From assembly GCA_018894105.1 (NCBI GenBank), contig CM032126.1, positions 26,014,391-26,078,390 of the forward strand: a stretch of DNA of 64,000 nucleotides. Reading direction: 5' to 3'. The stretch comes from Jacaranda mimosifolia (Eukaryota; Streptophyta; Magnoliopsida; Lamiales; Bignoniaceae). Below are positions 1 to 10,249 of this stretch, piece after piece (positions within the stretch are counted from its first letter, which is position 1; the number at the start of each line of letters is the position of its first letter). Under the pieces are notes generated by a model. The model worked only from the letters and a program-made list of their open reading frames with translations, ran no database searches and had not been told where the DNA came from. The position numbers and the translations under genes were made by a program.

Positions 1-1282
1 ATAATTTAATATCAACTAATTAAGTATGTAGCTAAATAATGATAGAAATATATAGATACATGCAATATTTAGATTGTACTAGTGAGAGAGGAATTATTTG
101 AACCTAGCTACCTATTAATTAAAATGCAACATATAGCGTGTTGCTTCGTGTTGCTTTTGACCACTTAGCAACTCCTGTCCAGGCCCTAGCTAATTTGTCT
201 TAATCATTTTGGCTTTTCTATTTTGATCGGTACTTACCACAAGAGAAAATAGTGATAAAATAATAAATAATAATACAAAAATTATCATTAATAGTATATA
301 TAAGTAATAAAAAATTTTGTTTTGTTACTTTAATATATTTCACAAACATAATATTAATAAGAATAGTTTTTAAACTGTAACTATTGACAATTGATAACAC
401 ATGATGTATAATGACACATTTACAGTGACAAACAAATGCTAACACAAATCTTGCAAAATTATAGTATAACATTTATTGTCACTATTTGTCATTACAGAAT
501 TATAGAATTATTAATTGTCAATAATGAGAACTTAAAATATTACCTCTTATTACTATTGGGGCATATTATGATAAAAATAAAAATTATTGTTGATAAATTT
601 TTATACAATCAGTTATTTCTTAATTAATAATATTATATTTTATGATTTTATTATATATATATATTACATCATGAATATATAACGATTGTCTATTATATAT
701 AACTACGTATATGTAGTCCACAATTAAAGCACTTATGAAAACATTTATACAGCTAATATTTTATTTTATGAAATAGAAGATAAACTAACAATCACATTGA
801 AATAGAGGTTCACAACTGCTCCTCAATGGGAGAGTATTAGAATTTGAGAGAATAGCTTGTTGAATTAATATATGATGATTTTTGAATATTATATTATCTA
901 GAGGCATTCTTGTTGAATGGTGACTATATATTAAGTACTGATTCGCGTTGCTACTAATTGTATATCAAATAATAGAACTTTTATTTTGCTAGCATTATGA
1001 TGTTCATAATTTTAATAATAATCAAGATTATATTTAAACTTTCACTATATATCAGCAATTAATGATATATCTACAGTGATAATAAAATTATCAATAAGTG
1101 ATTTAATGATTTGTGCTAATTTTTATTATCAATAAGTTATTATTATAAATATATCACTAATTGTCAGTAATGACAACATAAAATATTATTTCTTTTCAGT
1201 ATTGAGTTGTATTATGATAATATAAAATTTATTATAACTTAGCAAATATTCATATTGGGAAACAACATAATTCTTAATTATT
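1..1282. other. AT-rich spacer, no gene seen
   Basis: Very AT-rich sequence with only short chance reading frames on both strands. It carries many short words built on TAATGACA, ATTGTCA and TATCATTA in both orientations, reminiscent of subterminal repeats of DNA transposons, but no terminal inverted repeats or target duplication could be defined. No gene is supported. Confidence 0.6.
513..1236. repeat. Diverged direct repeat pair of about 80 bp
   Basis: The segment near 513-593 (ATTGTCAATAATGAGAAC then AAAATATTA and CATATTATGATAA) recurs near 1158-1236 as ATTGTCAGTAATGACAAC, AAAATATTA and GTATTATGATAA. Order and spacing of the blocks are the same. It may be an internal repeat of an unrecognised DNA transposon. 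Confidence 0.5.
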
Positions 1283-1290
1283 TAATATAT

Positions 1291-1958
1291 TGGAATCCAG
1301 AAGGATTTATTGCGGAAATTGAATCCCACAAATCTCACGAGAACACTCAATATCCTCGTTCTAAATGCCATCTAGAGAAACTATCTCAAAAGCAATTAGA
1401 ATCTATTGTGTATGTGTGTCAACCTTTTGTCCTGGAAGAAAACGCATATTTCTACTTGCGAAAAAGAAGCCCAAGGCCCGTTGGCCTGTGCCATGCGCCA
1501 AGGTGCACAAAACTTGTGCCCTGCCGTGCATGTTGCTGCTATTGCTGCCTAGTGTGGCAGAAAGTTTGTGCTAGTGCGCACAAAACTTGCGCCCTAGCGC
1601 AACGTTGCTGATGGCCATACGTTGGGGCGCGCACACCTTGTACCCCAGCGCGCGGTCACAGTAGCCTCCGCGCCCAGGCATGCCTTTCTTACGCCCGGAC
1701 TCGCAAGGCGTGAATCTGCTGCCCTCTTCACTTTGTCGCATGCCCGTGTGTGCCCTGCTTTACCCGTGGAGCATGACAGTCCCTATTTTCGTGGCAGCCG
1801 CACAATGGGGCGCGCCCATCCTGCACCTCGACGCGTGGCGTCCTGCCGATCTGTTCCGAGGTGTTCTCTGCGTGCCCATTTCCTTAGCTTTGCTTCATTT
1901 AGCTCTATTTCTTACGTTCCTTGTTAATTTCACCCCAAACTTCAAGGCAAAATCCACA
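1291..1958 (-). repeat. 3' LTR of Copia-1
   Basis: It starts TGGAATCC and ends CACA on the plus strand and aligns along its length with 5951-6587. It contains an unusually GC-rich stretch (about 1470-1870) against the AT-rich surroundings, which creates several chance reading frames in both orientations. Those frames are not genes. Confidence 0.88.
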
Positions 1959-1971
1959 ATTCTCCATCTTG
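1959..1971 (-). other. Polypurine tract of Copia-1
   Basis: Read on the minus strand, CAAGATGGAGAAT lies directly against the LTR start TGTGGA. This is the usual Copia polypurine position for priming plus-strand DNA synthesis. Confidence 0.75.
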
Positions 1972-2139
1972 ACTTGAAATTCATCATCTTTCTTCTTTGT
2001 CTCTACCCTAAAAGGGCATGTCATCTAAGTCTGCAAACGTTAATCAAATCTAAGCAATCTTAATTAACATGTCTGCTGGATTATCTTTAGTCTCAACCTT
2101 TTCAACTTGAATAACACCTTGAGACACCATATCCGGACA

Positions 2140-2769
2140 AAGTGATACCTTACGTCAATGTGTTTTGTTCTCTCATGAAATGCTTGATTCTTTTACAAGT
2201 ATATGATACTCTGACTATCACAAAGTACCTTAGTGATCTCAGAAGTCATACCTATATCATCGATCAGCCCCTTTAGTCAAATGCCTTCATTGACGCCTTC
2301 AGCTAAAGTCATGTACTCAGTTTCTGTTGTGGACAATGCAACTGATGATAGCAAAGTCGCCTTCCACCTAACCATACAACTTGATACACAAAACACATAG
2401 TCCGTCATGGACCTTCTGCTATCCAAATCTCCGGCATAATTCGAATCCACATAGCCAATAATTCTAGTAGTAAAATTCGATTGACCATACCTCAAACATC
2501 TGTTTGCAGAGCTTCTCAGATACCTCATGATCTATTTCAACAGCCTGCTAATAAGTTTTTCCTGGCTTGTGCACATATCTGTTCACAACATTGAATGCGT
2601 GTGAAATGTCTGGCCTCATGCACACCATGGCGTACATCAAGCTACCCACTACACTAGCATATGGCACATTAGACATATACATTACCCCCTCCACAATACT
2701 CGATGATAAACCTGATAAGAGCATGAAATGAGCGGCAAGTGGCGTACTAACTGGCTTGGACTTATCCAT
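2140..2769 (-). pseudogene. Copia-1 RT C-terminus and RNase H, broken
   Basis: The minus strand reads, in order, a post-RT connection (KPVSTPLAAHF, PYASVVGSLMYAMVC, RPDISHA) and then RNase H: GYVDSNYAGDLDSRRSMTDY, WKATLLSS, TTETEYM and, past a stop near 2277, CDSQS. These are standard Copia RNase H blocks. The enzyme would remove the RNA strand during reverse transcription. Stops near 2546 and 2276 split the frame. The tail (KHIDVRYHF) matches the Copia fragment at 58443, so the two belong to related families. Confidence 0.9.
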
Positions 2770-2849
2770 CCCAAATCGCTCCAGTATTTTCGCAATTTAA
2801 TGTTGTTGAGACAAGTACAACATTCCTGCGTGTCTATCCCGGATGGTCT

Positions 2850-3600
2850 CCATGCCTAATATCTTATTTGCACCGCCCAAATCCTTCATCTCAAATTCTT
2901 CACTTAGTTGAGCTTTTGATTAGTTGATCTCAGATATGTTTCTAGAGGCAATCAACATATCATCAATGTACAACAACAAATATATGAGAAAGCTATCACT
3001 ACAAATTTTATAATATACGCAACAATCAAATTTGCTTCTTGTATATCCTATCTTGATAATAAAAGCATCAAACCTTTTATACCACTACCTGGGAGACTGT
3101 TTCAAGCCATATAATGACCTCTTCAAAAGACATGCTTGATTTTGTTTCCTGAAAACAATGAATTCCTCTGGTTGGCTCATGTAGATTTGTTCCTCCAACT
3201 CACCATGCAGAAACACTACTTTCACATCCATCTGCTCCAGTTTCATATCAAACAAAGCAACCATGGCAAGTAAAACACGAATGGAAGTATGTTTTACAAC
3301 TGGGGAGAACATTTCATGAAACTCAATTCCCTCTCTCTGATTAAAACCTTTAGCAACCAATCATGCCTTGTATCTAGCATCTTCAACCCTGGGAATCCCT
3401 TCCTTTTTTCTTGCAGATCCATTTGCAACCTATAATCTTTTTCCCTTTATGTACATCAACCAGTTCCCATGTGCTATTCTTGTGTAGAGACTCCATCTCT
3501 TCACTTATAGCTGCAACCCATTTATCAAAATCTGGCCTGAAAATTGCCTATTTGTATGAGATTGGATCATTTCCTACAAACTCTTCAGTTGAACTCAAAG
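2850..3600 (-). pseudogene. Copia-1 reverse transcriptase, broken
   Basis: Minus-strand reading gives the RT fingers and palm: MVAKGFNQREGIEF, FSPVVKHTSIRVLLAMVA, QMDVKVVFLHGELEEQIYM, QPEEF and SLYGLKQSPR (3085-3360). The catalytic box follows as LLYIDDMLIAS, with the two aspartates encoded at about 2959-2964. A stop after QSPR and frame changes either side mean it cannot be translated whole. The YIDD motif itself is intact. Confidence 0.92.
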
Positions 3601-3631
3601 CATAAGCTACAAGATCTGAGTAAGCAAACCG

Positions 3632-4663
3632 CTATAGTGGTTTGATCTGCCTCCTCTCCCTATCGCAAGCCAAGCGATAATTTTGTAGTGGTTCATTTTC
3701 CTGTTGTTGATTAAGTGATAATGCGCTTTTACCAACTTCATGTACCACCTTCTGTTTCCCCTTTGAAACTTGTGGAGGATCAATGTAAATCTTCACCTTT
3801 TCCTTAATGCCCTGTTGACTGCTTTCCTGTTGCTCCACCTTCTCCATCATAGCAGACTCATCAAATGTCACATCTCTGCTGATAGTCATCTTAGAGCTAT
3901 TGTCATCATTACACCACAAATGATAACTTTTGACTCTATCTACATAGCCTAGAAATATGCACTTCCTAGCCGATGGCTCAAGCTTCCCACCCCGGACATG
4001 AGCATAGGTTGAACACCTAAATACTCTCAGATTTGAGTAATCAGTAGGAGACCCAGACCAAACTTCCATTAGGGTCTTACAGTCCAAAGCAGTTAATGGT
4101 GACCTATTTACCAAATAACATGCAGTGTTAATCGCTTCTACCCAAAAATCCTTGGACAATCCGGCGTTAAAGAGCATGCATCTAGCTCTTTCTAAGATAG
4201 TCCAGTTCATCCTTTCTGCAACTCCGTTTTGTTGTGGTATAGGTACAACTGTGCGATGCCTCACAATTCCTTGTTATAGAATTCCTGAAATTCTTTATTG
4301 TAGAACTCTAATTCATTGCCAGTCCTCAAGCGCTTGATCTTCTTTCCTGTCTACTTCTCAATTAAGGTCTTCCATTGCTTGAAGTTGACAAACACCTCAT
4401 CTTTATGCTTCAACATGTACACCCATACTCTCCGTGATAAATCATCTATGAATGTTAGCATGTACTTTGCATCCCCAAAGATCTGAGTGAATGTAATCTA
4501 AGGTGCCTTTGGTCCTGTGAACTGTAGTGATGAATTTCACCGTATATTGCTTGCCCAGCACATACTGCTCATAGAAATCCAGCTCTCCAGTCTTCTCTCC
4601 ACAAAGCAAATCTCGTTTGCTTAGTTCTAATATCCCCTTCTCACTTATATGCCCAAGCCCCAT
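3632..4663 (-). pseudogene. Copia-1 integrase, broken
   Basis: The GAG-pre-integrase region (LGHISEKGILELSKRDLL, then the first catalytic aspartate in DYIHSDLWG) runs 4663-4442. After stops and a frame change the catalytic core resumes at 4264 with PQQNGVAER, which carries the catalytic glutamate, followed by NRSPLTALDCKTLMEVWSG and the C-terminal FLGYVDRVKSYHLW. Integrase would insert the cDNA into the host chromosome. The middle of the core, where the second aspartate should be, is scrambled between about 4440 and 4270. In the zinc-binding region WHRRLGH is reduced to WHMGLGH. Confidence 0.9.
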
Positions 4664-4719
4664 ATGCCACAGTCTCTTAGTATCATTGTTTTATGAAGAA
4701 ACTACTGCACTACCAGAAA

Positions 4720-5090
4720 TCGTGTTTCCCTACAATATGTAAAGGTTGTTCCGCTTATCTCCCTTCATGATAAGTAATGCGCCTTTGGAAACCCACTGAA
4801 CTCCATCTCGAGCTCCGTACTCACAACCATTCTTGTCCAGAGTACCCAACGATATCAAATTTTTCTTCAGATCTAGAACATAATGCACATATGTTAAGGT
4901 CTTTACTATGTCATCATGCATTCTGATACAAATTGAGTCAATTCCTACAACCCTGCAAGAAGCATCGTTTCCCATAAGCACTTTACCACCATTATATTTC
5001 TAGTATATGGTAAACCAATCTTCCCGTGCGCACATGTGGTAGGAATAGCTACTATCCAAAATCTATTCAAAGCTTAGTATAGTTTTGGCA
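4720..5090 (-). pseudogene. Copia-1 aspartic protease, active site altered
   Basis: The minus strand reads ILDSSYSYHMC where Copia elements usually have I-L-D-S-G-C; the catalytic Asp is kept (about 5054-5056) but the following Gly and Cys are Ser and Tyr. Both changes are G-to-A transitions on the coding strand. Further along, MLMGNDASCRVVGI and VHYVLDLKKNLISLG are normal downstream protease blocks (4981-4730). The protease would cut the gag-pol polyprotein. Confidence 0.8.
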
Positions 5091-5165
5091 ATGTTGAGAA
5101 CAACCCCCCCATCAGCCTCATCCTCAACAATTCCTATGACATCATCCCATTTCTAATCAGAAGTT

Positions 5166-5920
5166 TCACTTGCACCCTTCACCTTTCCTCATTCCGAACA
5201 ATTTCGTTTCTAATGCCCTTTTTCCACTGCGCCTAAAATGCTTGTCACCATTTCTAGGCTTAGTTTGGGACTTCGATCGGCCTCTACTCCTTCCTCTTTC
5301 TCTCGGTCTCCCTTTTGTCACCAATCTTTCCCTGCTTTCACCATCGTTGCTACCTAGGACATATTTTCTCAACTTGTTGGAATTCAATGAGCCCTTCACA
5401 TCCTCCATTGAAATCATATCTCTCCCGTACAGCAAAGTAGTAACCAAGTGTTCAAAAGATTTTAGTAGAGAACACAAGAGATCAACGCTTGATCTTCATC
5501 TTTAATTTTAACATCTATACTAGCAAGATCCAGAATCACCTTATTGAAAAAATCAATATGGTGTGCAATAGATGTACCTTCTTTCATTCTTAATGCATAT
5601 AACCGTTGTTTCAAATACAACTAATTTGTCAGGGACTTAGTCATATATAGACTCTCCAGCCTCTTCCACAAATTCATTGGCGTACGTTCTGTGCTAACCT
5701 CTCTTAGTATGTTATCTAACAATAATAACACTAGAGCACTGTAAGCTTTCACCATGAATTTGTCCTTCTTTTCGTCGGTCACTGTTTCTGGCAAGGAATC
5801 TATGCCCTTTAATGCTCTCTGTAAACTTTGTTAACACAGAAAGGTGTGAACCTTCATCTTCCACAGCCCAAAGTCATTTTTCCCATCGAATTTCTCTACC
5901 TCATACTTCATACCTGACAT
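5166..5920 (-). pseudogene. Copia-1 gag, broken
   Basis: It starts with ATG at 5920, 13 bases inside the primer-binding site, and reads MSGMKYEVEKFDGKNDFGLW then LWKRLESLYMTKSLTN, typical of the Copia gag (UBN2) family. A stop interrupts it early (after HTFLC). A frame change near 5480 leads into VTTLLYGRD and an Arg-rich stretch (GRPRERGRSRGRSK), after which the nucleocapsid zinc knuckle has lost its cysteines (HFRRSGKRA). Gag would form the virus-like particle. Confidence 0.85.
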
Positions 5921-5932
5921 CTAATCTAACCT

Positions 5933-5944
5933 GCTCTTATACCA
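5933..5944 (-). other. Primer-binding site of Copia-1 (initiator-Met tRNA)
   Basis: Minus strand TGGTATAAGAGC matches the classic TGGTATCAGAGC primer-binding site in 11 of 12 positions, 6 bases from the LTR edge. Reverse transcription would start here. Confidence 0.9.
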
Positions 5945-5950
5945 ATTTAT

Positions 5951-6587
5951 TGGAACCCAGGAAGATTTATTGCAAAAATTGAATCCCACAAATCTCACTA
6001 GAACACTCAACACCCTCGTTCTAAACTCCGTCTCAAGAAACTATCTCAAAAGCAGTTTTAATCTATCATGTATGTGCCTCAACCTTTTGTCTTGGAAGAA
6101 AATGCATATTTATACTCCCGAAAACAAAGCTTAGGGCCCGTGGGCTTATGCCACACTCTAGGGCACACAAAACTTGCGCCTCAGTGCGTATGTTGCTACT
6201 GTTGTTTAGTGTGGCAGAAAGTTTGCGCCAGGGTGCTCAAAACTTGCTCCTCAGCACAAAGTTGTTGATGGCCACACGTTGGGGCATCCACACCTTGTGC
6301 CTCAGCATGCGGTTACATTAGCTTCCACACCCGGGTGCAAAAGGCATGAATTTACTGTCTTCTTCACTCTGTCGCGTGCTTGGGCGTGCCCTACTTTGCG
6401 TCTGGGCGTACGAAAATCCCTATTTTCATGCCAGCGGGGCACGCCCATCTTGCGCCTCGGTGCACGGCATCCTACCAGTCCATGCTGGGGTGTTCTCTGT
6501 GTGCCCATTTCCTCAACTTTGCTCCTTTTAGCTCCATTTCTTCCATTCCTTATCAATTTTACTCCAAATTACAAGGCAAAATCAACA
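5951..6587 (-). repeat. 5' LTR of Copia-1
   Basis: It begins TGGAACCC and ends CAACA on the plus strand, and is a diverged copy of 1291-1958 with substitutions and short indels. The visible divergence indicates an old insertion. In element orientation it would carry the promoter. Confidence 0.88.
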
Positions 6588-6595
6588 TAATATAT

Positions 6596-7159
6596 ATTAT
6601 TAGTGATATTTTTATTTTACAATTTAGCTTTTTTATTACTATTATTATATTTTTTATAGTAAGAAATAGTAATTGGGTTGGGTCTTCTATTTTCTTTTGC
6701 TCACCTTAGTTTAGTAATCTAGTGTTTTTCTTTGACTTTAACTATTATAGTAATGGCACTTGACGGAATAAAAAGTGAAGAAGAAGGGATTTGAAGCTAA
6801 GTATTGTTGACCACTCAAAAGTTGAGCAAATATGTATAAAAGATTAATTGCAAAACTACTCTCAAGGTGTGTTGTAATAAAAAAATTGCTCCTTTGATTT
6901 CCAAGGCTACGATTACCCTTACAAGTTGCTGAGAATGCAAAAATCTACTTAAGTTGGCAAACGATTTTTCCTCAGTTGAGTATAACAAGAAAAGTAGAAA
7001 ATTAAAAGAAGGTAGTGGACAAATTTGTCCCTAAGTTCAAATCTTTCAAAATAAAAGTAACTTACTGGTCTTATCATCATCCAATAATTCGAAACATATT
7101 TTCTTAACTTTTGAAACAAAAAAAATCTATTCATCATTAATTTTTTATGGGTGGACGAG
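6596..7159. other. Spacer, no gene seen
   Basis: AT-rich sequence. A stretch at 6840-7060 (ATTAATTGCAAAACTACTCT and onwards) looks like the end of some DNA transposon, but no partner end was found. No coding signal. Confidence 0.5.
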
Positions 7160-7549
7160 TAGGGATACAAACGAACCGAATCAGCTAGCAAGCCTGACGA
7201 ACTAACTTGAAAAATGTTCAACCTTAAGCCAAGTTCATACAAGGTTTGAGCCGAGCTCGAGTTAACTAATTCTTGTTCGTAGGTATGTGCGACTGTATTT
7301 TTTCTAAAAAAATAACATTTATTTATAATAATAAATTAATTTTTTTATATATTATAAAATAATTTTACGTTTTGAGCTCGAGGTCGAGCCCAAACTCGAT
7401 CCTGTAGCTTTATCACAACCTCAAGCTTAACGAATCGTGCCGAGCCCGAACATAGGCTCGAGCTCGATCTCGGTTCATTTGATTTGAGTTCGAGCTTTAA
7501 AAAATTGTCAAAGCTCGGCTAAACTCAACTCGACTCGTTTGCATCCCTA
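7160..7549. mobile_element. hAT-like miniature element, GAGCTCGAGC family, copy 1
   Basis: The ends TAGGGATACAAACGA and GACTCGTTTGCATCCCTA are imperfect inverted repeats of the same type as the copies at 33247, 45117 and 58983. Internally it has CGAGCTCG-rich arms around an AT-rich core. The 8 bases on each side (7152-7159 and 7550-7557) agree in only 4 positions, so the target duplication is not secure. It encodes nothing and would need a transposase from elsewhere. Confidence 0.7.
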
Positions 7550-7557
7550 ATAACAAG

Positions 7558-7949
7558 CTTTGGCATTAGGGCTAGTGGGAGGGGTTGACAGCAGGTTAGG
7601 GGTCCAAAGAGATGGAGTAGCTATTAAATCTATAGTAAATAATTTACCAAATAATTAAAATCATATTATCTAAACTATTTTTTTAATTTTGTGTAAATAA
7701 TTTGTGCATTTAATAGATTTTAAATTTTAAATTCTATTAACACTCAATCATTTATTTAAATTGTGATAAGTAGTTTGAAAATTATCAAAATCTGTCTCAG
7801 GCTAAAAAGAATAAAAACAGACTAAAAAAGTCCAAGTGATTAAATGAATAAAAAGGCGAGAAAATTTCATTGACTAAACCCACCAAAAAGAGCATCAAAA
7901 CTTTAGTGGGCCTTCACCGTCCTTGGAGAGGATAGAGCGGAAAACCCCC
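7558..7949. other. Spacer, no gene seen
   Basis: AT-rich sequence without recognisable coding or repeat structure up to the gypsy-like remnant that follows. Confidence 0.5.
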
Positions 7950-9240
7950 TTAGAGAAAGACACCACTCCCTCCTCTTTACCTCCGTAGGTGGATATACAC
8001 TCATCCCTTCTAGCAGACTTCTCTCAATGACTGCCCACTTCTAATAGAGTCCAAACTTATTCACTAGTACCATAACCCTTACGAGGAGTAGGAAGCTAAT
8101 AACTTATGTTAATCATCTCTTTCTCGAGATACAGTCCATTCTACCCATCGATCTTAGTAGAGTCGCTTCCTATTGGAACTAATATAGCCACTCTTCCAGA
8201 GTTTGACGCACAATGAATCCTCAAGGGCACCTGAATGACTTCCTTGCAAGGATGAAGCCTTACAAGCTAAGTCAAACCACCTACTGCAAGGTGTTTATTT
8301 CCACACTCGTTAAGCACACCTTTATATGAATTAACCAGATACCAATTGGATATATTACAAGTTGGGAGCAACTAGCACAATACTTTCTTTGTCATTTCTC
8401 CCAGTTTGAGGAAGCCCTAATTAGCAACTTGCCCATCTATCGTTAAGCAGAAGAATGAAGATAAATTATGAGAATAAATTAACCATTTTGCCCAAGAAGT
8501 ACATGAGATCCGTCACATCAACCAAGAGCTTCGCCTAGTACAATCCAGCAAAGCCTAGAACACCAGAAGTTTCGAGAGTGTGAAGATGGAAAACCTCCAG
8601 CTACTATAAAGGATTTCTTCATGTGTAAGGAGAAACACATTAAGATTGAAGAGACAGTGACTCCCCAAGATATTGGTAAACACAAATCACGAGAGAAAAA
8701 AACCAACACTGATAAGATGTAGGGTGACCATTAGCAACAAGCTACACAAATCACCCTTAGATACATGCCTTTGAATTCCCTAATGGTAGAGATACTCAAG
8801 GTAGCTATACTACAGGTTGCTCAATCAACCTCTAAGGATTACAAAAGAGCTAAAAAGGCAGAAGTCGCCAAAGTACTGCAGCATTCATCGCAGCTAACGA
8901 CATACTACTAAAGAATACTGAAAAATTTTAAAATAAAATTAAGAAGTTGGTCCAACAAAGATATCTTATCGAGTATGTGGATAAGAAACAAAATCCGCCC
9001 ATAAGGAGGTCCGAAGTAAGAAAGGAACAAGACGTCAGGATCCATCTAAAGAGCAATTAGACTCAAAATCAAAGCAATACACTACTGAAGAATGTTACAC
9101 CAGTGCCTTAAGAGGAGTGACGACTCTTGTTACTAGCCTAGGAGACGTGAAGAAGAGTTGCCAAAGTAATTCTAAAGAAAAAAGTAGAGGTGCAATCCCT
9201 GATGCCAACATCATAAGGACACTTGCATTGGGAACCACCC
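7950..9240 (+). pseudogene. Decayed Ty3/gypsy gag remnant (Tat/Athila-type)
   Basis: In one frame 8229-8453 reads GHLNDFLARMKPYKLS, TYCKVFISTLVKHTFI, stop, then SWEQLAQYFLCHFSQF, which has the spacing of the retrotransposon gag domain of plant Tat/Athila elements (H-L..F..M, C..F..TL, SF.QLA..F...F). Further on, 8938-9000 reads IKKLVQQRYLIEYVDKK, the pattern of the gag C-terminal region of the same lineages. Many stops and frame changes lie between. No LTR or pol could be tied to it. Lineage is inferred from pattern memory and needs a profile search. Confidence 0.6.
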
Positions 9241-9479
9241 TTCGGTACAACTAAGTGTGATGTTGATAAGTTTTCTCCTTTTCCTTAGATGATTCATGAT
9301 TATAGTTACTTCCATTTATTTTTAGTCTTGAAGTACTTTTTTTTTTAGATCGATGTCATTCTAGTTAGAGTTGAATAAAGCCAACCCGTATTGTGGTGGC
9401 ACTTTCCATTTATTGCTTGTTGATTTTAATGATATCACACTTGACTTGAATTTTGACTTGTCGAGAATGATGCCTCACA

Positions 9480-10180
9480 ATATGAGGGCCCTCAGAGCAC
9501 ATTTGATCTTTTTGGCAACAAGACTTCTCTGATAGTATGTGGTAACATAAGCCTACTATAAATCCTCTATGAAGTTCTCTGTAAAGGTTAGTAGCTAATA
9601 AACCCACTACAAAATTCCCTTGGGAGTACATGGTAGATATGCATAACCCACCATAAATCCTTTCATGAATCCTCTCCAGAAGTTAGTGGTAGCACCTCCG
9701 ATTATTTTGGTAAATGGCTCCTCTAAAAGTATATGGTAGTCAAGCGTAAGCCCATCGTAAATCCTTTTCGGAGATTAGTGGTAGTACCTCTGATTGATTT
9801 TAGCATAAATCCACTATACAACTCCTTCAAAGTACGTGGTAACCATACATAAGCCCACAGAAACTTCTTCATAAAATCTTTCCTGGAGGTAAGTGGCAGC
9901 ATTGTTTTATGAATTACTTTTATATAAACCTACCATTCAACTCCTTAGGGACTACATGATTTATGTGTGTAAGCCCCTCATGAATCCTCTCCATAGGTAA
10001 ATGTCTACACCCTCACACCTTTAACTGAATACACTTTGAATTATCTTAGAATAAACCTACTATGTGGCTCCCTGAGGGTATGTGGTACCATGTGTAACAA
10101 ACTATGAGGCCTTCCAAGAGGTACATAGCTACACCATCGAAATCAACTATCAAGCACCTCTGGAGATATGTGGCCAACAC
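9480..10180. repeat. Degenerate tandem array, about 6 units of 90-125 bp
   Basis: A consensus like GTGGTAACATAAGCC followed by CCACTATAAATCCT and later TCTCCAGAAGTTAGTGGTAG recurs near 9540, 9630, 9730, 9837, 9955 and 10080 with growing divergence. Short open frames here arise from the repeat. It follows the gypsy gag remnant; some plant gypsy elements carry tandem repeats in untranslated parts, so it may belong to the same dead element. Confidence 0.6.
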
Positions 10181-10249
10181 ATCAAATATCAACAAACCTC
10201 CCAAACAAGGGCTTGCATTCAACTCTAATTTTAAACTAATGGAACCCAC

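Larger units (their letters stand above)
1291..6587 (-). mobile_element. Copia-1: Ty1/Copia LTR retrotransposon, nearly complete, inactive
   Basis: Two related direct repeats (1291-1958 and 5951-6587) bracket gag, protease, integrase, RT and RNase H in the Copia order on the minus strand. Next to the right-hand LTR lies a primer-binding site for initiator-Met tRNA, and next to the left-hand LTR a polypurine tract. Both LTRs have TG...CA ends. The octamer TAATATAT lies directly before the element (1283-1290) and directly after it (6588-6595); Copia target duplications are normally 5 bp, so part of this match may be chance in AT-rich DNA. Stops and frameshifts occur throughout the coding part. 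RNase H wording such as WKATLLSSVALSTTETEY suggests the Tork/Tnt1 side of Copia, an inference from memory of the family. Confidence 0.93.

Noticed and set aside
218..627. Overlapping reading frames on both strands of 63-84 codons
   Set aside because: AT-rich, no domain, antisense overlaps; consistent with chance.
1255..2063. Reading frames of 69-127 codons rich in Cys, Arg and Ala
   Set aside because: They lie in the GC-rich part of the Copia-1 LTR, and the equivalent frames in the second LTR are shifted.
6279..6590. 103-codon plus frame
   Set aside because: Shadow of the other Copia-1 LTR; no family and not conserved between the two LTRs.
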